Origin: Symbiodinium natans
Lineage: Eukaryota > Sar > Dinophyceae > Suessiales > Symbiodiniaceae
Length of the DNA stretch: 64,000 bases
Reading direction: 5' to 3'
Assembly: GCA_905221605.1 (NCBI GenBank)
Contig: CAJNDS010000191.1
Coordinates: 367,501 to 431,500 of the forward strand
The notes beneath the pieces were generated by a model, which was not told where the DNA came from, ran no database searches, and saw nothing but the letters and a program-made list of their open reading frames with translations. This document shows positions 37,200-48,694 of this stretch, one piece after another (the stretch's first letter is position 1; each line of letters starts with the position of its first letter). Made by a program: the position numbers and the translations under genes.

Positions 37200-37770
37200 C
37201 TGCACGTGGGCTTCGTGTACTTGAGATTCGCACTGGGAGGAAAGGCGCGGCCGAATAATCTGCGGCCATAAAACTAGAATGGGATACCAGCGAGCAGCGG
37301 ATGAGTGACGTAGGGCGCAAGGTGAGATGCCTTGTGCATTCGCTCAAACATCAAGGCAGACACCCGCAGCAGACGTCACGAAGACAGCTTTCGTTCAGAC
37401 AGCTTTTGTGCTTGTCCGGTTGGACGATGCCATGGTACAGATCCCAAATGCGAATGAGCACTGCAATGTATTGCAATCCATCTGTTCAACCAATCCAGTG
37501 GGCTGACGTAACCTGTTGTCGACTTATGACCGCTTCTACGTGTATGCAGTCTATAATTACTTCAGGAACTGCCGAGCTTAGAGCTGTACGGAGCACCAAG
37601 AAACCCTGCCCTGCGAACGCCCTCCCGATTGTCCGCGGCCTCGCTCGGTGTCCGTGATGCGACGCAGCATCGAGGGAATGGGGGAGGCCTGCATGTGTGC
37701 CAGGTCGACATCAGCTCAAGCCCCCCTTTTGCATCCAGGCTTGGGTGAGCGTGCCGGGAAAGAGCTCATG

Positions 37771-37775
<5 letters not shown>

Positions 37776-37804
<29 letters not shown>
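37776..37804. repeat. Homopolymer run of 29 C
   Basis: A perfect C tract, the longest in the window. Confidence 0.9.
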
Positions 37805-37806
<2 letters not shown>

Positions 37807-38033
37807 AAGACTCGACGGCGCCCGCTCTCACGCCACTGCCGTTGCCCACTATGCAGTGATGGCGTGCACTTGCGAGACATGCTCAAACGATGACTGGTAA
37901 AAACCTGGTCTCACCACGTAGTATAATTAAGCCCTAAACCCTAAACCAAGCCTATGCAACCCAACATTCCCACAACCTTAGCCCCAAGGCCCACGGTGCA
38001 TCTATCCCAGAAGACGGAAGACTGACGGGCCCC

Positions 38034-38142
38034 GTGCGAAGTCAGTGAGTTCCTTCAGCTCTTTGGTGAGGAGTGTGAGGCCTGGCGAACCAAAAGCCCG
38101 AAAGAGCGTTTGGCGCTGTATCCAAAAACGGACTCGCAAATC
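38034..38142 (+). CDS. Candidate orphan exon (plus strand)
   Basis: The plus frame reads CEVSEFLQLFGEECEAWRTK then SPKERLALYPKTD. A second plus segment at 38331-38395 reads IPEFAKAFVIPVEVLKELL and ends at a stop. Both look coding, but the complementary strand is also partly open (LTLLTKELKELTDFAR), so the strand is uncertain. No family recognised. Confidence 0.22.
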
Positions 38143-39016
38143 CTGCAACCCTAAAACCCAAAACCCTTTGTTTGGGTAACGGACTTTGGGGCTCCGGCAA
38201 ACCCTAAACCCTAAACCCTAAACCCTTTTGCATCCGGGCTTGGGGAGTCGGCCGGGAACCCTGTTTGCAACTGGGCTTGGGGACTAGCCAGATCCCGGGA
38301 ACCCTAAACCCTAAACCCTAAACCCACCTTCGATCCCTGAGTTTGCAAAGGCCTTTGTCATCCCCGTAGAGGTCCTCAAGGAGCTGCTCACCTTTTAGGA
38401 GGAGGCACTTGATCGCGCCCCTCAAGGTATATATGTCTGGGGCTTCGTGGCCTTTTTGTTTTTGTTTTTGAGGGGGGGGGGGGGTGAGAATGCAGGAACC
38501 CTGAAAAGGCATGAGTATGTACATGTAAATAATGACATGAATACATCAAAACTATGTGTATATATGTATGTGTATCATTCCCCCCCCCCCCCCCACTTCC
38601 CTTACCAATTGCTCCCCCCCCCCCCCCGCGGTATCAACGTGTTCGGTGTGAGATTAGGGTTTAGGTGTTCCTAAACCAGGACCATATGTAAAAGCATGTT
38701 TGTACTTATACCGGAATTTTGGTGAAGGGTTCCTAATTAGTAGAGCCCATTCCGAAGGGCTGTTTGGGTTCGACAGGTTGGGCGCTGTGCTTAGGGGGGG
38801 GGGGGGGGGGAAGGGGGGAAGGGGGGAAGGGGGGGTTCTTTTGATGCAGCGCGGTGGCCTAAGTAGGAGGAAAGGTTCACGTTTCGGATCGCACGTCTCT
38901 GACAAGGCTTGGGGCATGGGTGCATCTGGCAGAAGCACTTCTTCGAATCCTTTTGCAGCTCGCCACCAGAATTGAATCTGCCTTTGCATTCGTTTTTATG
39001 CATGTAGTAACAGAAC

Positions 39017-39022
39017 ATGTAC

Positions 39023-39064
<42 letters not shown>

Positions 39065-39116
39065 GTACATGTACATGTACATGTACATGTACATGTACAT
39101 ATACATACACATACAT
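39017..39116. repeat. ACATAT/ACATGT microsatellite
   Basis: About seven CATATA units pass into about seven CATGTA units. Both are self-complementary and can form hairpins. Confidence 0.9.
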
Positions 39117-39137
39117 ACTTAGGGAAGGTTCCGTCTG

Positions 39138-39250
39138 CCCGCAGTCCAGAGGACGTGACGCTGCTTGTTGATGGTATCGATTCGACCGTCCAACTCCTGA
39201 AGCGCCGCAGCCCACTGCGCAACACAGCCCAAAAGCGTGGCTGGGATTTG
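39138..39250 (-). CDS. Candidate orphan exon
   Basis: The minus frame reads QIPATLLGCVAQWAAALQEL then DGRIDTINKQRHVLWTAG, which is helical and protein-like, with G/C-rich third positions. It lies beside an ACATAT/ACATGT microsatellite (39017-39116). No family recognised; the plus strand is also open. Confidence 0.28.
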
Positions 39251-39635
39251 AGGGAGCATGTATGTATAAGATGTGCCCATATATACATAATCATATATAC
39301 ATATTCATATCATTTCATTGCTGTTTAAGGGGGTTTCAGGCCCCAGGGCTCCACAATGAAGGATGAGGTTTTGACGACCTGCATGGAGCTAATGGATCTT
39401 CCGACAGCCCACGGCTTTGGCGCACCTCTCGTTCGTGGTCGATGCCTCTGCAGGAAATGGGGGCTTCCGAAAATAGGGGTACCCGTTTAACGGGTCCCTT
39501 TAAGGGGATTCAATTCTATTTGGGGTGTAATAGGGGTACCCCCTATTTTGGGAAATGCCCAAATCTGCTCTACTCTGAGAAGCTCACTAGAGTCCTCAGC
39601 GACGACATTGCCACATCTTGGACTTGGCTAAGCCA

Positions 39636-40120
39636 CCCCATAATCTAGGGACCTTAAGGATTAGAATAGGGTTTTGGGGATTCCTATGGCATAATTGTAA
39701 AGGGGCCACAGGCCCTTGCCTTAAGGGGGGGGGGGGACCCCGAAAAGTTACCGGTAACATTTCCGGGTCTCTCGCCGGGCATCTGGGAAAAATATGCAAG
39801 CCTACCCCACAATCCGTGTAACATATACAAGACATGAAAGAGACAGAGAACTAAAGGATGTGTGTTTGGGTCTTTGTGGGGGCAAGACACACAAGCTAAA
39901 ATGTTACAAAGCCTGGGGGGGGGGGTTCTCCTGGTCACAATTCCGACCCCCCCCCCAAGATGTTTCCACGAAACCATCGGCAACTTGACGCAGCCCCCCC
40001 TCCCCCCCCCCTGGAAACATTTCCTAAAGCAGGGCCATCCACCCCAAAATCTAGGAACCTTGACGATTAGAATAGGGTTTTGGGGATTTCTTGAACAAAA
40101 ATCGTAAAGGGACCATGGGG
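39636..40120. repeat. Two copies of an ATTAGAATAGGGTTTTGGGGATT family
   Basis: Copies begin near 39636 and 40042, about 400 bp apart, each with CCCCA-AATCTAGG-ACCTT followed by GATTAGAATAGGGTTTTGGG and TTGTAAAGGG or TCGTAAAGGG. A third, shorter relative is at 1090-1132. G/C runs lie between the copies. Confidence 0.65.
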
Positions 40121-40239
40121 GAAAACTGTTAGAGAATTATTCCGACCCCTAAAAAAAAACACCCTGCTCAGCCTGGGCACTGTTTTTGTTCATTGTTGGG
40201 ATAGTATGAAAAATTGAAACTTCTATTCCTTACTGGGTT

Positions 40240-43200
40240 TAACCCTAAACCCTAAACCCTAAACCCTAAACCTGAAGTACCCTTAAGAATGTAAAATGCT
40301 ACCCAACCATGACAAAGTCTTGGGCGAGGCAGGGCTTGGGCCCCCGGACGCTTGTGGCACGCGCTCATGGCGTCCTTGCTGTTCCGCAGGGCCTCGCAAC
40401 TTGGGGCACAGGGTTAGGGTTTAGGGTTTAGGGTTTAGGGTTTAGGGTTTAGGGTTTCGGGTTTCGGGTTTCGGGTTCAGGGTTAACGGCACTTGCAGAT
40501 GTCGACGTTTTGGAGCTTAGGGTCAAAACCTGAGTCACTTGCACCATCATGCTTCACTCCCAATAGACATTTTCACATTCAAACAAGGCCAGGCAAGCTC
40601 ATGAAAAGGCCCATGCCTCGTCATGCTGTAGTTGAAGTCGCGCAGCTTCATCCCAGATTCGGGTATCCTGCGCAATGAGAACTTGCTGCCCGTCTCTGAA
40701 GACATCGGGCTACGTGCAAAGTTCCTCACGGACCAGACGCCCAATGTCGTTCTTGACAGCCTCAACCAACGGCGCAAACTTCGATCAAAAAGCTCAGCAG
40801 GGCTGAGGGTTTATAGGATTTTAAAAAAAAAACTATAGGATTTGTAGGGTTGCAGGGTATAACTTTGTATAGGGTTACAAGGTTGAATTTTGCCACCCGC
40901 TTCACTGATATCTGTCGGCCACACTGCAGGGAACAAACCGGGGGAAACCATCCATACACGTGCCACTAAACTCGGCAGAAACCTCTGAACTCTCGCCCTT
41001 GAGTCACTTCTTACAGGAGCCCTGTTTCGGCATGTCACAGCACCTCCTTATCTCACAGGGTTTAGGGTTTAGGTGTCTTTGGTATATCTTGGGTGCGGGA
41101 GCAGACTGCTATCTGGCTTCGCTTGCGCTAGGGGCTTAAGGAAGACTACGTTCTGGGGTTTCGTGGCGGATACACTAAACCCTAAACCCTAAACCCTACA
41201 TCAACCCTAAACCCTAAACCCTGGCTCCAAATGGGCCAGGGGGAGATGGATGGGGTGGGTGGGGTACAACCTCTGCAGCAAAGCCTTGTGCGAAGCTTGT
41301 GTGCGGTACGACGTGGTGCAGCAGTTTGATCAAACAGTGTTAATAGAGTGTTTTGAGGAATAAGTATTGCTATACCCTCTTCACCACTCCCCCTCCTTTA
41401 CTGAATATTGCAACTCACAACACTGGCTCCGATTAAGATCTCATTCGAAATTGGTCAAATAGGGTTCAGGGTTTCGGGCTTAAAAGGGTGTGCAGGCATG
41501 TGTCGAACCTGATTCTAATGGCGTGAAGGTGTTGGAAGGGGCGGCATTCTTCCTTTGCGACCACGAAACCCAAGTTAACGGATTCTTGAAGCCGCAGTCG
41601 GAGAACCGAACCCTCATGAGTTGGCACTGAGTTCACCGGCGACCACCGCCGACTGCTGCGAGTCCAAGGTCGACCTTGCCGCAAGGATCTCTCTTGTACA
41701 CGGTTTAGGGTTTAGGGTTTAGGGTTTAGGGTTTAGGGTTGCGAATGATGGGAACTTCTTGGCTCAAGCTGAAGCGGACTTGCCGAGTGCGTCTTGCGGC
41801 GTCCCTGCGTCAAGGAGCAGGCTTGACGTCGAGGTACTGCTGCCCGTAGGTATTCTCGAGCTCTCGCACCTACTAGCATCATGGGGATGGGCTTGCAGCT
41901 TCGTGCCCGAAACAAACCTAGGACCTAAGCACAAGATGCCCTTTGCGCTCTTTCAGGGCTTCCTGGAACTTCCTGCAGGGGTTCGCGAACCTGGGGGAGG
42001 GTGCGTGCAGGTTATGTAGGAGAAGCAGAATCGTACAAGGCGTAGAATCGTACAAGGCGTAGCCGCGATGTTGAATCCTGACAGGCGCAGTATTCAGGAG
42101 AACACCCCTCCCGCCATGCTCAGCACAAGACCGAGCAAGCACAAGGGGTGCTGCTGAAAGGCTTCGCGTGTCAAGCAAGGAATCACAAGAATCACCGTAA
42201 TCCCTCTCAAGTGGAAGCTCTGGACTCTAAACACGTGACTGGTCAGGTGGGAACACACGCGCCTTATCCGCCATGGAATTCGTTGCATCTTCCACCACCT
42301 CCCATGATTTGGAGAGCGAAATGGGTGCGGGCGCGTAGGGCGCCTGGTAATTTGTTTGGTCGTGTTGAACTTTCCAGGTTTTCAAGACATTTCGGACTAT
42401 TCCGTGGGGTTGGGCCGGGGGGTGGGGGGGGGGGGGGGGGGGGGAAAGGCCGAGGGGGCGCCGGGAGTAGGGGGATATTGTCGTTTCGGATGGCGGCCAT
42501 GCCCAAAAACTGGCATTTACAGCGTTTTTGCCACTTTATACAACATACCTAACTGCAGAAGAATTGTTGATGCTTCTGGGCTTCTGGAACAAGACACGCA
42601 GTCACAAGCGTTCATGCCCTCTGTGAACATACCCAAAAGACTGCTATTTACGGCGTGCCCAAAAGGATGTTTGATTCTTCTGGAACAAAACGTGCTGACA
42701 GGAGAACTGAAAGAATCAAAAGCGAGCATTCGTCGGTGCATCATCAGAGGAATGCTACTGGTAGAAGAGAAGTGGAACTCAAACTGGTCGGGGCAAGCTT
42801 AGACTGGCCTGGCTTGATTTCACTTGAGCAAGGGTGAGTCGGGGAGGAAGCATTTCTCTAGTTTGCTTTCTGCGCACCGACGCGTGAATCATATTTGGGC
42901 ACATTGAGGCATCGTTGCCTTCTGCTTCCACGTCTTCTGTCTAACGTGCCGCCATGGTTCTTCTGGTCCGTCATGAGTACTGTTATTTGTTCCCCTGCGT
43001 CTCACTGCTTATGGTGTGCTGGCATTCTGTGCTTGCACTTTGCCGCTTGTACGTATTCGCTTCGTTCGGTCTTGTTGTCGCCCTTCCTTTCCTTGTCTGC
43101 CCCTTCCTTCCTAAGAAATTAAATATAGTCACATGAGTGAGGCAGGCTTGTTTTTTCATTGGACAAGGGTACCTTCCAAGATCCTCCACACTGATGCTGA

Positions 43201-43800
43201 TGCTGATGCCCGGCCACTAAGCCCATCCGAGGAGAATTTTCCCAAACCCCAACTCCAGATGCTGGAAGCTATCCCCGCTCTCAACCCGTCATCCGAAGCC
43301 CTAAGCCCTTAACACCCAAACTAGAACCACCGTTTTGCAACAGACGTCGTAGCTGCCTGATACCCCCAAAACCCCCAAACCGACCCACACCAGGCCGGTA
43401 GGTGGCCTTCGAGATCTGGCCTTGCTTGATGACTTCGTACTGGAGTTGGTCCACTTTGCCCTAGGAGAACGGAAGTTTCGGATTTGGCGCCTCTGCCGTT
43501 GCAGTTGCGGAGCAGCCTAAACCCTAAACCCTAAACCCCAAACCCTAAACCCTAAACCCTAAACCCTAAACCCTAAACCCAAACCCTAAACCCTAAACCC
43601 TAAGCCCTAAACCCTGAGTCAGGAGAGCAAAGAGAGGAATCCCACTTCGACTTGCCGTGCACGTTAATGCTCTCGACGTGGTCTGAGGGTCAACGTCCGA
43701 GCTGCACTGCTGCTGCCAGGGATGCTAATGGGTAGAGGGCTGCCAGCTGCTCAGCTTTTTGGGAGGTAGGTGGGTTTGGGTTTTGGGATTTGTGGGCCTA
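40240..43800. other. No gene recognised; telomere tracts and a poly-G run
   Basis: Telomere-like tracts lie at 40240-40272, 40421-40470, 41173-41222, 41704-41740 and 43516-43616. There is a poly-G run at 42424-42444. Frames at 40640-40830 and 41500-41660 are open on both strands and partly protein-like, so I could not assign a strand. Confidence 0.4.
43516..43616. repeat. Interstitial telomere-like tract, about 14 units
   Basis: CCCTAAA repeats with a few variants (CCCCAAA, CCCAAA, CCCTAAG), the longest tract in the window. Confidence 0.95.
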
Positions 43801-43805
43801 GGTCG

Positions 43806-43919
43806 GAGTAACCACTGGCGCCCCGGCGATATTCCGACCATGATCCTCCACCAGGGTGATGAGCTCCTTTCGGAAGTCAGGGTTTCGGAGCCCCAAAGCA
43901 CTCTCCTCCGACCCCTTGA
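43806..43919 (-). CDS. Candidate orphan exon
   Basis: The minus frame reads KGSEESALGLRNPDFRKELI then TLVEDHGRNIAGAPVV. Third positions are mostly G or C and composition is protein-like. Splice partners and family are unknown. Confidence 0.28.
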
Positions 43920-44808
43920 CCCTTGAAGTGGTCATGGCTGTGAATCGAGATGGGGTTATGTGGTGGAACCCTCCCACTCCTGCCGTGCCCCTCCCTTTAT
44001 ATCCGACATCTTCCCTTCCAGAACGCACACGCAGGTACGAAGACCGAACCGGGCATGCAGCATCGAAGAAAAAGGACTGTTCATGTGGCTTGCTGTGGTC
44101 ACCAATTGGAGAGCATTTTGCGCAGATAGCGTTTAAGGGTATGCATGTGGTCGAGATAGCTTGTTTCGGAGCAGGCTAGGCTTGCCACAGCAGAGAACCG
44201 CTTTGTTACAATCCCAATGTCAGCCGCATACAGGGGACCATCTGAAGTCGTGGCCATATAGGGTTTCATAGAATTACTTCCCCACCATCATGTGTCCTTC
44301 TGTCGGTGGTCGAGGTCCGAGATTTGCAGCAAGGTTGGGCGAAGTACCCGGAGAATCTGGCAGATGGAGGCGTGAGCAAGCAAGCCCTACTATCACTGCT
44401 AGAAGGGTTTTCAGAGCTCGGGGCTGGGGTGTTTGGTTCCATAGGGCCTTGGAGGTCTGAACCTGTAACCCGTATAATTGCCAGAAATAGAGCCACACAT
44501 CCCCAACCCTGAACCTGGAAAATGGCAAGCCACCTAAAATCGACAGCCGGCATGGCGCTCTAGAGTTCCAGACGTTAGTTTGGACGTAGCGGACAGCCCT
44601 CAACCCTTGCACACACATGCCTCATTGAGCTGGCAATGACGGGTGCTTTCAAGCAAGTCAGAAGTGAAACGCGCATGCTACTGATGCTCAAGCAGCTCCT
44701 CTTGTGAGGCCCGCAGTGGCGCTCTACCGTACAACCATCAAGGTCAAAACTCGGGGAGTTTCTCGAAGCCGCGGCTTCAAACCTGTGCCGAAAATCTACA
44801 TTCATAGT

Positions 44809-44945
44809 GGGCTTGCACGGATTTTCTGCAGGGCCCATTCAGAATCGAATGCAGGCCGTTCCATACACGACACCCGGTAGTTGGCCACACTGAACAAGCC
44901 CTGTGCTCTGCTCCAGAGAAACTTCCCCACCAAAAGCGTCGCTTG
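44809..44945 (-). CDS. Candidate orphan exon
   Basis: The minus frame reads QATLLVGKFLWSRAQGLFSV then ANYRVSCMERPAFDSEWALQ. It has a hydrophobic start and a mixed remainder. Not recognised. It could share a gene with the segment at 43806-43919, which has the same orientation, but no phase-consistent link was established. Confidence 0.25.
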
Positions 44946-45358
44946 GCGACTACTCCGGCAACTTCTTCGCATCTGCCACTCGCTCCTCCCGGCTTTGACG
45001 CACACTTTGGTTTCAAGGCTGGTACCCCTAAGGTTGTACCCCTAAAGGTTCTCCTTAGGAAACTCCTAGTATGGTGGATACGGGTGGTTCTCTCGCGGGT
45101 TTATATCAGGTTTGGGGCGATTCAGGGCTTGGGATTTCGGATGCGTTATAGGGGTCAGTGCTGACTTTCGTTGGCATCTTGATTTTCAGCTGGACTAGGA
45201 AGCTTAGGTTCCGGGTTTTGCATTTTAGGCTCTTTCAGGGTCTGCGTGGAGTTGTTTCGGGCAGCTTCCGGGAGCCTGAAGGGAACCTGGGGGAATCCAT
45301 ACACTTGCTAAACCCGAACCCCGTAAACGCTAAAACCGAAATGCTTGCAAGTGAAAGA

Positions 45359-45460
45359 ACTATACTCTCCTTAAAACCTTAATAAAATATTATTTTAATA
45401 TCCTTTTGGATTTTACATGAAAAAATTTTAAAAAAGAAAGAAACAAGGGGGATAGTATAG
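45359..45460. mobile_element. Second copy of the CTATAC-type MITE
   Basis: It shares the left end (CTATACTCTCCTTAAAACCTTAAT), the middle (TTTAATATCCTTTTGGATTTTA) in part, and the right end (AAGGGGGATAGTATAG) with the element at 13641-13747. The TTAA flanks are not conserved here, so either the copy has decayed or TTAA is not the true target. Confidence 0.65.
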
Positions 45461-46955
45461 GAAATGTTGACCCGAACCATAGATCGCTACAACTTGGCAG
45501 CTCGGACCCCGCCACCTTCTTCCCTGAACCTCCAGGAGCACCCTCCGACACCCTCCGAGGCTTTGGGGTTTCTGAGGTTTTTGCGAGGCTTTTTAAGGGC
45601 TCTTCCGGTTTTTAGGGGCTTTTCGGGGGGGCTTGTCTGGATGATTTTGCATTCAAGCCTCAGAGCCGGGCATTTCCGACTTGCGCGTTTACGCATGTTC
45701 AAGAAGAGATTGCAACATGAAACCTAAACCCCGAACCCTTGGACCCCTTCTGACCCTAAACCCTAAACCCCTTCTCACCCTACACCCCAAACCTGAAGAT
45801 TCTAAGGAATCCCCATAAGGTCGCCCCTAGACCCGGAAACTGCTTCATGCCGGGACTCAGCCTCTGCAACGGGCACCACGCAGACAAAGCAGACCCGAAA
45901 CCCTGAACCCTGAGCCCTAAACCCTAAGAATCCCCATAGGGTCTCAAGCCCTCGACACCCGCCCAATCTCCTTCTGGGAGCTCGCAGGCCGCAGCACCTC
46001 TAACCTTGGTTTTTTTTAAGGTTTAGGGTTTAGGGTCCTCCTTGCCCACAGTTGCAGACCACTAAAAACACGATTGTAGTACTATACCTGAAAACGGGCT
46101 AACGGCTATCTACCCGACTGGACCGGTTGATGTGGAGAGCCCCACAAGCACTAGAATGCGTCAAGTCAGGCATGGGTACGCCAAAGCTTGTCGATTTGTG
46201 GCCCAACGTTGGCGCGCAGCGCACGACCACCCGATTTATCCTGAATCTACTTACTTTCCGCAGTGGTTAACTCACTCAAGACCAACGGCATAGCTTCGTA
46301 GTCGAAAACATCAGGCACTTTCCTGTCACTACACTCACCATCGGATGTCGGTTTTCCTCCAAGCTAGCCTTGCCCAAAGAATCTGTGTCGCTGAAGGGAA
46401 AACGCTTGGCCCCAAAGTGGACCCCCCAACGCGATGCTTTTCACGGTATCCCGCCGTATTAGTTCCTGTACCTGGTCTTTGATCCAAAAAAGCAGCCTGA
46501 AGCGGCCACATCATCCTTACCGACAGGTGGCGGCCGTAGACGCGCCGTGCAGCAAAAAAAGATCAGGGCTCCCCTTTTCTGTTAAGGCTGTAGTCTGAAA
46601 AATGTTGTTGGGCACCAGCCGCAAGGATCCAAACCTCCCAAAGTCTCTGGACTCTGGACAACCTCGAAACCTCAGCGAAGCTCTTTACTCTATAGACTCT
46701 TATCAGCCCCGACAGCTCAAGCGCGCCCAGTAACGCTGCCTCGGCCCGATAGGCGGCATCCTGCAGCTACGACTGGCCTCCCTCCACACTCTGTTGTGTC
46801 CAGGCTTGTTACCTGCCTGCGGCCTGTGGCCTGTGGTTGAGGCTTTCGGGACCGTTGCGAGGGCCACGAATAGAAAGGCTCCCAGAGGCATCAACCGTTG
46901 TCGCAACTTGTTGAGGCAGCACTTCGCGCCTTCGAGCTGTGTGTAGAAGTGTGAT

Positions 46956-47035
46956 TTGGGATGTTCCCCTTATGCTAACAGCCCTTAAGAGGACATATAA
47001 TAGGGGGCACTATAAATCCCTATCAAGGACTTGGC
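46956..47035. mobile_element. Partial copy of the GGGATG-type MITE
   Basis: TTTGGGATGTTCCCCTTATG, CTAACAGCCCTTAAGAGG and CCCTATCAAGGACT match the element at 13167 in order. The right inverted repeat is absent. Confidence 0.6.
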
Positions 47036-47044
47036 AACCCCTGA

Positions 47045-47103
47045 GATACAGCCCTGTCCTCCCAGGGGGCCAGCTGGCGCGACTCCTTGACCTTGGTTGC
47101 GAA
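47045..47103 (-). CDS. Candidate orphan exon
   Basis: The minus frame reads FATKVKESRQLAPWEDRAVS, open and protein-like, immediately 3' (on this strand) of the CAC repeat. If the dynein gene continues here it could be part of it, but no stalk motif is visible. Confidence 0.18.
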
Positions 47104-47351
47104 GCTGGGGGGGGGAGGGGGGGGGACAATGGTGATACCGACGTTCATGATGCTGGCAGACATAGCGGCCAAGACAAGAAACAAGAACAACATCAGCAAC
47201 AGCCAACAGTAAACAAGCACAAAGCAAAGCGCAACCACCAACCAGCAACCAACGACCAGCAACCAGCCACCAACGACCAACAACCAACGACAAGCAACCG
47301 GCAACCAACAACCACAAGCGAGAACAATAACAAGAAACGATAACAACAACA

Positions 47352-47501
47352 ATGATGACGACGACCACCGCCACCACCACCACCACCACCACCACCACCA
47401 CCACCACCACCACCACCACCACCACCACCACCACCACCACCACCACGAGCACCACGAGCACCACGAGCACGACCACCACCACGACCACCACGACCACCAC
47501 C

Positions 47502-47539
<38 letters not shown>

Positions 47540-47545
47540 TGCGAC
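47352..47545. repeat. CAC triplet repeat with CGA interruptions
   Basis: About 30 perfect ACC/CAC triplets are followed by CACGAC and CACGAG variants. The sequence before it (47170-47340) is ACCAACAA-rich. Frames across it are poly-Thr, poly-Val or poly-Trp and not genes. It lies downstream of the second dynein exon. Confidence 0.9.
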
Positions 47546-47795
47546 ATCAGCAACAACAGCAACAGCAGCACCACCACCAACAACACCAACAACAACAGCA
47601 GCAGCGGCAATACCAACAGGATCTCAAGACTAGCACCAAGACCAAACAACCAACAACCAACGACCAACGACCAACAACCAACCTTGACAACATCCTATGC
47701 TAGGTTTCAAGGTCCTATATATTCCATCACACACACACACCCAGACCCCCACACCACCTGACCAAGCAAAGTCTGGCGAGGGGCGCTGCAGGTGC

Positions 47796-48694
47796 TGGCG
47801 AGGACCCAAGATGCCAAACATGCGCAGGCGTAGTTGCTGTCCACCATGCGGTTGAATTCGAAGTAGGGCAGCTCCAGAGTTTGCCTGAAACCCCCCTTTT
47901 TTTGCATCCGGGGTTTAGGGTTCAGGGTTTCGGGTACCCTAAACGGGGTTAAGGGTTCAGGGTTTAGGGTACCCTAAACCCTAAACCTCCAGAGATTTGC
48001 CTGCAACCCTTTTTTGCATCTTGGTTTAGGGTTCTGGGTTTAGGGTACCCTTTTGCAACGAGCTTGGCTATGCTCCCGCCCGCCTTGGCTGTCCCAATAC
48101 CCAGGGTACCCTAAACCCTAAACCGTGATAGGTTGAAGTTGAAGATTCGTAGACAGCGGGCGAATGCCTGGGTTGTAGAAAGTTGTGGGCACCTATCACG
48201 ATCCCACCTTTGTCCTACAACCGCATATGTCGCAGACCACTGGGCCTCCTGTCATGGAAGTAGCGCCTGTTCGTGGACGGAACCTCCTCCCTAAACCCTT
48301 TTTGAGCAACGGACTTTGGAGGCTGCCGGCAAACATGCAACTTCTCAGAAGTCACCTCACGCAAAACATCACGCAAACTGCCTCCCTAAACCCTACACCC
48401 TAAACCCTAAACCTGTGATCCCTACCGGCATAAGATCCTGGAATCGCCCCAGATGGGGTTTAGGTAGTCGGCAAACCCCCGTGTGTTTTGCAACCTTTTA
48501 AATCTAAAGCAGGCTTGCGGCTGGACCCTGATTAACTCCATCAACCTAAATCGAAGAAGCTTCTTGGCGGCTGAAGTTGCTGGTAGGACTGGACCACGTA
48601 GTCGGGGATCTCTGCTGGCTCGAAGGTTTGCAGCCTTTCCAGGAATTGATCCAAGTCCACGAGCATCGCCTTCGCAGTGTGCCAGTCGATCTTC
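47796..48694 (-). CDS. Dynein heavy chain, two exons before the stalk (partial)
   Basis: Exon 48694-48569 encodes DWHTAKAMLVDLDQFLERL followed by QTFEPAEIPDYVVQSY. Exon 47884-47796 encodes LPYFEFNRMVDSNYACACL ending in ASWVLA. Joined with a GC donor at 48568 and a CAG acceptor, the phases match. The result follows the segment of dynein heavy chains between AAA4 and the first stalk coiled coil: W-x-x-AK-x-ML, FL-x-x-L-x-x-F-x-x-x-x-IP, a tyrosine, P-x-F, then S-x-x-A-x-x-x-L-x-x-WV. Dynein heavy chains are microtubule motors of flagella and transport. Full genes encode over 4000 residues, so this is a small part. Downstream lie a 200-bp CAC repeat and telomere-like tracts; I could not place the next exon. 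A pseudogene fragment is possible. The match is by eye over about 70 residues. Confidence 0.6.

Noticed and set aside
43516-43616. A true chromosome end
   Set aside because: The tract is short, has variants, is followed by unique sequence and is one of dozens in both orientations, so it is interstitial.
46985-47667. Long poly-Val, poly-Trp and poly-Thr frames
   Set aside because: Products of the CAC triplet repeat; no protein-like ends.
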